From the NCBI GenBank assembly GCA_044339595.1, contig JBIIVF010000067.1, positions 1 to 12,617 of the forward strand: a DNA stretch of 12,617 bases, read 5' to 3'. The stretch is from CAZTGZ01 sp044339595 (GTDB lineage Bacteria > Bacteroidota > Bacteroidia > NS11-12g > UBA9320). The notes under the pieces are model-generated. The model was given only the letters and a program-made list of their open reading frames with translations. It did not search any database and was not told the origin of the DNA. Shown here piece after piece: positions 6,936 through 12,617 of the stretch. Both the position numbers and the translations under genes were made by a program. Every line of letters begins with the position of its first letter. Position 1 is the first letter of the stretch.

Positions 6936-7372
6936 GAAGCTTTCGGTGGCTTATTTTCTAATATGGGTTTTGATTCCGATAGCTATCGGAATTTTGTCGT
7001 GAATCCGACATTTTTTAAGACGAAATTGAACCCGTTTAACTCTTGATTCTCTCCGTTTCAGGGCATTTTTTAATCTTTTTGTTTCAAAGAATGATTCCTG
7101 ATCATTGGGGGAACTCATTTGGGTCAACGATGGCCATACCCTTCCTGCTCGCATTCTTATGCAAGTGCTGTTTTCTATACTGACACCTCCTTTTGCCGTT
7201 GTGCGATTTGTTGCAGGCTTGGTGGTGCATTGGCAGCAAACGAAAATATGCGCATCAGCTTTCCGGTTTTGCAACACGGACAACTTAAGTGTCGGCTTTT
7301 AGTCAAATGACAATATGTCAGATAGATTAAAGCGGAATAAATATTGATTAACATTTCATATCATAAAAGAAA
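6936..7372. other. gene-poor stretch after attC-like site 3
   Basis: I see no gene I can support in these 437 bases. They contain a perfect 20-bp palindrome (6973-6992) and a box GGACAAC (7278-7284). That box is near the reverse complement of the left core GTTGTCT (AGACAAC expected, six of seven) and may be the R'' remnant of a fourth, gene-less unit; no matching R' follows. Open frames at 7105-7302 (plus) and 6951-7283 (minus, TTG start) have no recognisable features. Confidence 0.4.
6973..6992. repeat. perfect 20-bp palindrome
   Basis: The sequence reads ATTCCGATAG and its exact reverse complement CTATCGGAAT, with no loop. From memory, palindromes with a CCGATAGCTATCGG core are over-represented in several Bacteroidota genomes, so this may be a copy of a dispersed motif and not a specific operator. 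Confidence 0.6.
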
Positions 7373-7897
7373 ATGAAAAAGAACCAATTAACAATAACTA
7401 CCTCCAGTATCGTGTCATATGCTGGGCTTAAAACGCTTGAAAATAAGATTGATCCTTTTACAAGATCGTCATTAGGACTTCTTGCAACAGTAGGTTTATC
7501 ACTCTCAGAAAACCAAACAACCAGAAATATTGGATTAGGGCTTGGTATTGCATCTTTGCTTCAGTTGTTAGGCATAAAAAAAGGAGGAAAAATAACACGG
7601 AATGATTCAAATATTCAATTTTATATTTTAGACGAGAATCAAGGCGTGACAATATTAGAGCCTGGTCAAACGCCAAGTAATTCCATTGATGGATTAACAT
7701 TCAAAGGTTTAAATGGTGTTTTTAAAGTGTCTGATGGTGTATACGTTGAATTGGGGAAGGACAATAGTATCAATTATTCGTTTGGATTTGGGAAGCTAAT
7801 AAATCAGAATTTAAGAAGTGGGGGCTATAAGTCAAAACAATGGGTTGACCAACAAACCGATCTTCGTTGGAAAGAATTATACAGAAAATCAATTTAA
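7373..7897 (+). CDS. hypothetical protein with two hydrophobic segments
   Basis: I do not recognise this 174-residue protein. It starts at ATG 7373 after an AT-rich leader containing aaagaaa. Residues 31-46 (LGLLATVGL) and 53-67 (IGLGLGIASLLQLLG) are hydrophobic and glycine-rich and could form a helical hairpin in the membrane. The C-terminal half (FKGLNGVFKVSDGVYVELG, SINYSFGFGKLINQ) is soluble-looking and beta-rich. The final segment is charged (WVDQQTDLRWKELYRKSI). Base composition is AT-rich, like the porin gene. The box GCATAAC begins six bases after the stop codon, the position at which an attC R'' box would sit, so this may be cargo of a further unit whose right half was lost to a transposon. 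Confidence 0.6.
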   Translation: MKKNQLTITTSSIVSYAGLKTLENKIDPFTRSSLGLLATVGLSLSENQTTRNIGLGLGIASLLQLLGIKKGGKITRNDSNIQFYILDENQGVTILEPGQTPSNSIDGLTFKGLNGVFKVSDGVYVELGKDNSINYSFGFGKLINQNLRSGGYKSKQWVDQQTDLRWKELYRKSI

Positions 7898-7903
7898 TAC
7901 TGG

Positions 7904-7910
7904 GCATAAC
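7904..7910 (+). other. possible R'' half of a truncated attC-like site
   Basis: GCATAAC right after the stop of the 174-aa gene, continuing ATACACATTTGC, resembles the ACATAACACATAAGG start of site 3. The rest of the site is missing, because transposase-derived sequence begins within about 60 bases. No matching left core (GTTATGC) was found before the gene. This is weak on its own. Confidence 0.25.
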
Positions 7911-7970
7911 ATACACATTTGCAATAGGCGGGGTTTCTTGCTCCGCAGACAGTTCAGTGGTAGCCGAAAG

Positions 7971-8168
7971 TTTTGTGCCGGTTCTGAACTTAAAACCGCT
8001 CAGGAACTCGGCATTGAAACCCTGGTTGCCATTCCTGATATCTCTTCTGCTTCCATGGCACCTGATCATGCCTATAACGTTTGTGAATTCAGCTTCAATG
8101 CCGAGCAGAACTGCTATACTTGTCCGCAGGGCCACACCTTAATCACCAACGGAAACTGGTACAAAAAA
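7971..8168 (+). mobile_element. transposase fragment, IS1182 type
   Basis: About 66 codons match an internal portion of a Bacteroidota transposase that I place in the IS1182 family: AGSELKTAQELGIETLVAIPDIS, then a spacer, then CYTCPQGHTLITNGNWYKK with the typical CPQGHTL motif. Just upstream the homologous-looking frame (SSVVAESF) is shifted by one base at the TTTTG run around 7971. Both ends of the transposase are missing and I see no terminal inverted repeats. The fragment cannot be active. Its right end runs directly into the toxin remnant, so one open frame spans both. Confidence 0.65.
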
Positions 8169-8288
8169 GAAACCTTAGTAATTGCAACTCACGGTTTCAT
8201 TAAAAAGGTAGACAAAGTCCCGGCAAATGAAATTGACCGAGCTGTTAGGCTTAAGGGCAAATATTTTAAAAACAAAACTAATAAATAA
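8169..8288 (+). pseudogene. C-terminal remnant of a HigB/RelE-like toxin
   Basis: The last 39 codons read ETLVIATHGFIKKVDKVPANEIDRAVRLKGKYF and end NKTNK. This matches the C-terminal pattern of phage Gp49-like/HigB toxins (a strand LVVLTHGF, then KKxxKxPxxEIxxAxxxxxxY). Full toxins are usually about 100-115 residues. Here the first two thirds are replaced by the transposase fragment, so no functional toxin is expected. The stop codon lies 4 bases before the antitoxin ATG, the usual toxin-first order of higBA. Confidence 0.65.
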
Positions 8289-8292
8289 TCAG

Positions 8293-8619
8293 ATGGCAAC
8301 TAAAGAAATTAAGACTTATTCACTTACTGAAATGAAGGACAAGTATATCGGCAAAGTCGGTACAACTGACCGAGATGATTACGAATATGAACTTCGTATG
8401 GACGTGTTAGGAAAAATGATTAAATCTGCAAGACAAGAACGTCACCTTACACAAGAAGAACTTGGCAAACTTGTTGGGGTGCAGAAAGCTCAAATTTCTA
8501 AACTTGAAAGCAGTGCGAATAGTGCGACAATTGACACTGTTTTAAAAGTTTTCAAGGCATTAAAAGCTGAGATAAACTTTAATGTCAAACTCGAAGACAA
8601 TTTTGTTAAACTCGCCTGA
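8293..8619 (+). CDS. HigA-type antitoxin, XRE-family helix-turn-helix protein (probably orphan)
   Basis: This 108-residue protein has a Cro/C1-type HTH at about residues 45-90 (SARQERHLTQEELGKLVGVQKAQISKLE), followed by a helix (IDTVLKVFKALKAEI) typical of antitoxins downstream of HigB-like toxins. The N-terminal part (IKTYSLTEMKDKYIGKVGT) is also typical of Bacteroidota HigA-type proteins, where it contacts the toxin. ATG 8293 is chosen because it follows the toxin stop by 4 bases; an in-frame ATG at 8227 would overlap the toxin. It would have bound the toxin and repressed its own operon. With the toxin truncated it is probably a leftover, though it may still bind DNA. An ACATAAC box begins 18 bases after its stop. 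Confidence 0.82.
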   Translation: MATKEIKTYSLTEMKDKYIGKVGTTDRDDYEYELRMDVLGKMIKSARQERHLTQEELGKLVGVQKAQISKLESSANSATIDTVLKVFKALKAEINFNVKLEDNFVKLA

Positions 8620-8637
8620 TGAATGAGAAAGCCGAAC

Positions 8638-8767
8638 ACATAACATCACCTAAAATAAAGGCTCAGTTCATGTATCGCTGAAAAGATTTTCGGATTGGAA
8701 TACTTTGTTTTTCCGTTCAGAATTTTATCTTTCGAGACACCCTGCTTGTAGCTAAAAAACGTTAAAC
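8638..8767 (+). other. possible degenerate attC-like site after the antitoxin
   Basis: R''-like ACATAAC (8638-8644) is identical to the box of site 3, and an R'-like core GTTAAAC (8761-8767) fits GTTRRRY. The 130-bp spacing is plausible for an attC. However, the two cores are only partly complementary and the internal pairing is poor (GAAAAGAT with ATCTTTC and little else). It is either decayed or a coincidence. Confidence 0.3.
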
Positions 8768-8852
8768 CGCAGTCGTCTCATCAAACTTCTTTAGAATTGT
8801 TTGTTATATTTTTCAGCCCCCCCTAAAAATACCGCCGTTTTTCCCACTACTC

Positions 8853-9484
8853 CTAAAACAAACCCGTCTTTCTCTTTCTCATTTCCCCGGCAATGAGTGC
8901 TGCTTCCCCTCCTTGCTTTTCCAATTCGTTTATGATGTTCATAAAGCTGATTTCATCGCGATTCTGACTGAGCTTGAAGACATTCTCCAGATGATTTACT
9001 TTCATTTCAAACCCAACAATCGCAGGCAACATTTTGCTCAAAAATTCATCCGGAAGATTATCGTAGAAAGTGGGGGATTGCGTGTTGCCATTTTCAAATT
9101 TGAGGGTCAGCTTTTTCATGAAAGCCACCAGTCCATCGTCATTCAAAAATTCGCGCATCCGCCGGCATGAATACTCATGTAATTCCGGGTAGATCCGAAA
9201 TGTGGATGGCTATACCAACTCGCACTTACATAACAACTCGGACCTGTGAATACCACCAGGGCTTTCGGATTTTCCATTATAGCTTTGTGGTGGTCGGTAT
9301 TCCGCATGATATGACCCTGAAGGTACAGTTCTCCGTCCCTTTCCTCCAACAAAACCGGTATCTGCGTGGCGACTTGCCCACCGGTTAAAAAACTTCCTGT
9401 GAGAAAGGCAAATGGATGGCTTTCTTTAAAAGATAGAATGACCTGTCTGTCGTCTTCTTTGAAATAAGAAAAGTTGACAAATAA
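8853..9484 (-). pseudogene. decayed paiB-like FMN-binding protein gene
   Basis: Two overlapping reverse frames together give about 210 codons, the usual PaiB length. The upstream frame (about 9484 to 9155) reads SHPFAFLTG, ATQIPVLLEERDGELYLQGHI, VVFTGPSCYVSASWY and NYMSIHAGG. The downstream frame (about 9158 to 8853) reads REFLNDDGLVAFMKKLT, PAIVGFEMKVNHLENVFKLSQNRDE. The frames join if one base is added near 9155. The expected start position (9484-9482) carries TTA instead of ATG, and the usual Trp of the STWNY motif is Arg. PaiB-family proteins bind FMN and were named as transcriptional regulators in Bacillus. A sequencing error could explain the frameshift but not the missing start and the Trp change together. 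Confidence 0.7.
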
Positions 9485-9608
9485 AGAGGTTGATTAATCT
9501 AATCTATTATCATGATATAATCCAATGAGTTGTTACCCTTGCAAATTACGCGAATATTTCAGATCAGAGAAACTCAGTCATGGCATGAATGATGCGATAA
9601 CAGCAGTT

Positions 9609-9643
9609 AAAAAGCCCTTCAGTAAAATACCGAAGGGCTTTGA
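9609..9643 (-). terminator. rho-independent terminator of the type IX secreted protein gene
   Basis: On the minus strand AAGCCCTTC, an 11-base loop and GAAGGGCTT are followed by a run of T. It begins 27 bases after the stop codon at 9670. The AAGCCCTTC half-stem matches the terminator at 3392-3427, a common Bacteroidota terminator form. Confidence 0.85.
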
Positions 9644-9669
9644 ATTACCAATTTTAAACTAAATCTGGA

Positions 9670-12120
9670 TTAGTTTGCTTTAACATATCTTCCGGTTCTT
9701 ATTTCTCCGGCTTCACTCACAGCCCGGATGATGTATAACCCGTTTTCAAAGTGGGTTAAATCAAAATCGGCAGCATCATGGGAGGTCAGTCTATTCGCGA
9801 CACATTTTCCCTGAAGGTCAAACACAAATACTTGCCACTGTTGATCCACATCGGTCATGCGCACGGTCATGATTCCGGCACCCGGATTGGGATACACGAC
9901 CATTTTATCGTTTGCAAATCGGGTTACAGGTGCACTTCCGTATTGGTCGAAAGTAGATACAGTGGTATTGGTGCGTACCGGATCGTTGAAATCGAAATAG
10001 ATATCCGCTGTATTTTTGATCGATGTGCCCAGGGCAATGCTTGATCTTGGTGAGATCCAGAAGGAAACATATCCATGGCTCATTTTTTCATTCACATTGC
10101 TATCCGGCAACATCACATTCTCAAAATGAAATTTGAGCACATTACCCGGCAGCATTTCAAAGCTGTATGGATGTGAAGAACCACCTTCTTCAAAAGTCTC
10201 TGCACTCAAATAAGAGGACAAGGTATCTAATATCACAATGTTAAAGGCGGTATCGGTTCCTGTATTCTGGAAGCGGATGTGATAACGCAATTTTTGAGCA
10301 GTATTGGGGCCCAACAATCCGTTGGTTCCGGTTCCGGCAGGAAAAACCTGCTTGTCGTTCGGATCGAAAGAACCGCGGGTATAAATAAAGGATGTATCCG
10401 CGTTATTGCTCATGTTGGCATCAGCAGTGGCCGGAACGAACCAGGCATACGATTTCAACAAAATAGACAACGGAGTTCCTACTTTGATGGTGCCGTTTAC
10501 AATGATTTGAATAGACTGCTTGGCTCCCAATGGTTTGATATCCCATTCATAGATATTACCATTCACACGGCTATAGCCCAATCCGGTAACACTGGTGTAA
10601 TTGACATTGTTATCGAGATAAAGTTTAAGCACCCCGTTTTGAGAAGCAGTTCCTGCACTGGAAAGATTGATGTAATATTCGAATGGGAAACCCGGACGCG
10701 CTAATCTTGCAGCAGCTATCTTCACGTCGGCATCAAATAAGGTGTCTCTTACAAACATACCAAAACGAAGGGTATCTGTTTTTTGTCCGATGTTAGTAAA
10801 GGAAAAAGCCAATGAGTCTGAACAGGAGACACCATAATAAGGTACCGGTTGAACTTTGGCTCCATAGATTCCTTTTTCGAGATACATGCTGAAATAACCC
10901 ACTGAATCGGTATAAACCGAAAGTCCCAGGGGATGAATGGTCACCACTTTTCTTACCATTCCGGGTTCAGTTTCATCCTGAATGCAATTTTTGTTGGCAT
11001 CGTGATATACGATCCCTTCTACCATACAAGCATCTGCACTGTCAATCAACATGGCAGACCCTTTAAACACAAAGGATGATGAATCAGAACTGATGAATCC
11101 TCCTAAAACAAAAAGTCTGTTTCGGAAAACCTGCAGCGTAGCACCCTCTCCTACTAATTTAGTATTGCCGGCACCGTCCCATTTTGATCCGTCAAAGTAA
11201 TCGACCCCGGAGAGCCAACCTGCGCCACTTGAATACATAAAACCGTTAAATGCCTTGAGCGATTGAACACTCGCCCCGGGCTCAACGGTAAGTTTTCGCA
11301 ATTGGTTGGTAGCAAATTTGGCAATGCCATTCACTCCGATAGTATCGAGCATGCTAAAATAACCGTGTAGATACAGTTCATTGTTGTAAGATTCAAAACC
11401 GGCCACCTCACCATTGGTGCCGACACCACCACCGTTGCTCACAGTGTGAAAGGCAGTACCGTCATATCGTGCGATATTGTTAAATTCATTGCCATTCAGT
11501 TTGGTAAATGCACCCCCAATAAACAGGTTGCTGTTGAATGTTTTCAATGATTGAACAATGCTGTACATGCCGCTTCCAGACTCGCATCTTGGACCGGCCG
11601 ACCAACTGATACCATCCCATACTGCCATGTTATTTAATGAAATTCCGGCGATGCTGTCAAAACCACCTCCCACGTATAGTTTGTTGTTATATACTTCGAG
11701 GGCCCGAACCTGAGCGTATGACGTTGTGCTGAATCCGCCGCCAACAGAATTCCAGTTTTTCCCATTCCAACGGGCAATGCTATTGGTATTGGCTGTTTCA
11801 CCGATCATATTGAATGAACCGGCCACATACAGCTCTCCTTTATATTCAACCATGGCGTTGATGGTACTGTTAAAGCCGGGCATTTCTATCAATGTCGTCC
11901 AAAATGTGCCATTGAACTTCTTGATGTAGCTTTTCGGCATACCTCCACCCCTATATTCCATGCCGGAGACATACAGATTATTTTGATACACATAAGCGGC
12001 ATTATTAAATCCGGCGATGTCACCACCGGCAGGCAACCAAACGCCCTTTTGAGCCTTTGTTTCAAAACTGAAAAACATGGCAAGTAAAATAACCAATAAA
12101 AGATTCACATTTTTTTTCAT
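9670..12120 (-). CDS. secreted propeller-repeat protein with type IX secretion sorting domain
   Basis: This 816-residue protein is exported by Sec (signal peptide, residues 1-23, cut after TKA) and then, by its C-terminal tail, through the type IX system. Residues about 45-345 hold seven repeats of roughly 50 residues with the motif LYVxGxF: LYVSG 49, LYVAGSF 97, LYVGGGF 148, LFIGGAF 199, LYLHGYF 249, a weaker FMYSSGA 294 and LFVLGGF 336. Several have an upstream WNGxxW or YDGT element. A beta-propeller is the likely fold. Residues about 367-430 (VEGIVYHDANKNCIQDETEPG) resemble an SdrD-B/Cna-B-like domain. Residues about 580-725 (RGSFDPNDKQV, LRYHIRFQNTGTDTAFNIVILDTL, ADIYFDFNDPVRTN) match a conserved Bacteroidota extracellular repeat domain. 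Residues 741-816 (VYPNPGAGIMTV to GRYVKAN) are the sorting domain. I see no catalytic motif; its role may be adhesive or structural. Confidence 0.88.
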   Translation of the reverse strand: MKKNVNLLLVILLAMFFSFETKAQKGVWLPAGGDIAGFNNAAYVYQNNLYVSGMEYRGGGMPKSYIKKFNGTFWTTLIEMPGFNSTINAMVEYKGELYVAGSFNMIGETANTNSIARWNGKNWNSVGGGFSTTSYAQVRALEVYNNKLYVGGGFDSIAGISLNNMAVWDGISWSAGPRCESGSGMYSIVQSLKTFNSNLFIGGAFTKLNGNEFNNIARYDGTAFHTVSNGGGVGTNGEVAGFESYNNELYLHGYFSMLDTIGVNGIAKFATNQLRKLTVEPGASVQSLKAFNGFMYSSGAGWLSGVDYFDGSKWDGAGNTKLVGEGATLQVFRNRLFVLGGFISSDSSSFVFKGSAMLIDSADACMVEGIVYHDANKNCIQDETEPGMVRKVVTIHPLGLSVYTDSVGYFSMYLEKGIYGAKVQPVPYYGVSCSDSLAFSFTNIGQKTDTLRFGMFVRDTLFDADVKIAAARLARPGFPFEYYINLSSAGTASQNGVLKLYLDNNVNYTSVTGLGYSRVNGNIYEWDIKPLGAKQSIQIIVNGTIKVGTPLSILLKSYAWFVPATADANMSNNADTSFIYTRGSFDPNDKQVFPAGTGTNGLLGPNTAQKLRYHIRFQNTGTDTAFNIVILDTLSSYLSAETFEEGGSSHPYSFEMLPGNVLKFHFENVMLPDSNVNEKMSHGYVSFWISPRSSIALGTSIKNTADIYFDFNDPVRTNTTVSTFDQYGSAPVTRFANDKMVVYPNPGAGIMTVRMTDVDQQWQVFVFDLQGKCVANRLTSHDAADFDLTHFENGLYIIRAVSEAGEIRTGRYVKAN

Positions 12121-12139
12121 AGTTGTTTGTTTTATACCG

Positions 12140-12147
12140 CAAATTTC
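12140..12147 (-). promoter_or_regulatory. probable -7 box of the type IX secreted protein gene
   Basis: On the minus strand GAAATTTG followed by CGG matches TAnnTTTG at seven of eight positions. It ends 19 bases before the ATG at 12120, the same spacing seen at 2105-2131. I found no convincing -33 TTG; a T-run lies in the region. Confidence 0.45.
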
Positions 12148-12250
12148 ATGAGCACATTCTTGAAAAAAAATGAATAAAGGCAGCTATCGAAATGACATAA
12201 ATCATATCTTGAACATGAACATTCGCAAGGCCTTATCGGTTATAATCTCA

Positions 12251-12258
12251 TCTCTTTG
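12251..12258 (+). promoter_or_regulatory. probable -7 box of the thioredoxin-family gene
   Basis: TCTCTTTG followed by CGG matches TAnnTTTG at seven of eight positions and ends 21 bases before the ATG at 12280. The region 12121-12279 is thus a divergent promoter region between this gene and the large secreted protein. Confidence 0.4.
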
Positions 12259-12279
12259 CGGTAATTTAAGTATCAAAAT

Positions 12280-12617
12280 ATGAATATCAATTCTCTGCCC
12301 TTGAATCGGGCCAACGCTGATTTTGATTTCGATCAATTTATGGATAAAGTCAGGTGGTTGGTGGATCACCATCAAACCACCGGAAACAACCCTTCTAAAC
12401 ATCTGTTCGATTTCACTTCCTTGAACCTTAAAAGGATGGAAAGGATTAATAAAACAATGAATATAAGTCCTGAAACCGAAGATTTATTGAAAGAATCATC
12501 CCTACAGCATTGGATCGTAATTTCGGAGGCCTGGTGTGGTGATTCAGCACAAAATTTACCGGTGATTGCGGCGATGGCAAAGGCATCTTCCGGTAAGATT
12601 AAGCTGACCATCATCTT
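12280..12617 (+). CDS. thioredoxin-family protein, partial (C-terminus beyond the window)
   Basis: An open frame of 112 codons from ATG 12280 is cut by the window end. After a helical N-terminal part (FDQFMDKVRWLVDHH, SPETEDLLKESSLQHW) it reaches WIVISEAWCGDSAQNLPVIAAMA. The WCGDSAQ motif (Trp85, Cys86) is typical of a Bacteroidota thioredoxin-like group (about 180-200 residues) in which the second cysteine of CxxC is replaced, here by Ser89. It is therefore probably not a standard dithiol reductant. I see no signal peptide, so it is likely cytoplasmic. It is transcribed divergently from the type IX secreted protein. Confidence 0.8.
   Translation, partial: MNINSLPLNRANADFDFDQFMDKVRWLVDHHQTTGNNPSKHLFDFTSLNLKRMERINKTMNISPETEDLLKESSLQHWIVISEAWCGDSAQNLPVIAAMAKASSGKIKLTII

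Noticed and set aside
6951..7283. 110-codon reverse open frame
   Set aside because: It has a TTG start, spans a perfect palindrome and has a composition unlike a protein. A cassette gene on the reverse strand cannot be fully excluded.
7105..7302. 65-codon forward open frame with a hydrophobic middle
   Set aside because: It starts at GTG or TTG-like context without supporting signals, and an alternative frame (7119-7310) is equally open. Neither resembles a known protein.
7818..8288. 156-codon forward open frame read as one protein
   Set aside because: It is a chimera: out-of-frame overlap with the 174-aa gene, then transposase fragment, then toxin C-terminus. I annotated the parts separately.

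Overview
The window comes from a Bacteroidota chromosome. The evidence is a Por-type C-terminal sorting domain (type IX secretion) on the large reverse-strand protein, a BBP2/OmpL-like porin, -7 boxes of the TAnnTTTG type about 20 bases ahead of ATG codons, and the near absence of Shine-Dalgarno sequences. I cannot resolve family or genus.

Left block (1-4450) looks like ordinary chromosome. It holds an MsbA-type lipid ABC exporter (190-2061), an alpha-oxoamine synthase of the serine palmitoyltransferase type (2131-3375), a terminator shared by convergent genes (3392-3427) and a reverse-strand secreted beta-barrel protein of unknown function (3513-4448). The first two genes are co-oriented. 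They could make and flip a sphingolipid or sulfonolipid, but this is inferred from the families and the spacing only.

Central block (about 4730-8767) is accessory DNA and the most interesting part. A good Bacteroidota promoter (4730-4760) points into two tandem, gene-less units of 385 and 386 bp, then a porin gene. The unit boundaries are integron-type core sites: GTTAAGC at 4816, GTTAGGC at 5201, GTTATGT at 5587 and GTTGTCT at 6929. Each unit ends in an imperfect palindrome with a matching R'' box (GCTTAAC, GCTTAAC, ACATAAC). For units 1 and 3 the R'' box is the exact reverse complement of the core at the unit's own left end, as expected if each unit recombines as a circle. I read this as a chromosomal array of gene cassettes with attC sites and no integrase in view. 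Further right, R''-like ACATAAC/GCATAAC boxes follow a 174-aa unknown gene and a HigA-type antitoxin. That part is eroded: a transposase fragment (IS1182 type) has replaced the front of the HigB-like toxin and leaves the antitoxin apparently orphaned.

Right block (8853-12617) begins with a decayed reverse-strand paiB-like gene (frameshift near 9155, no usable start codon, a conserved Trp changed to Arg). Next is a large reverse-strand secreted protein with propeller-like repeats and a type IX sorting tail (9670-12120), with its terminator at 9609-9643. Last is a divergent thioredoxin-family gene cut by the window end (12280-12617).
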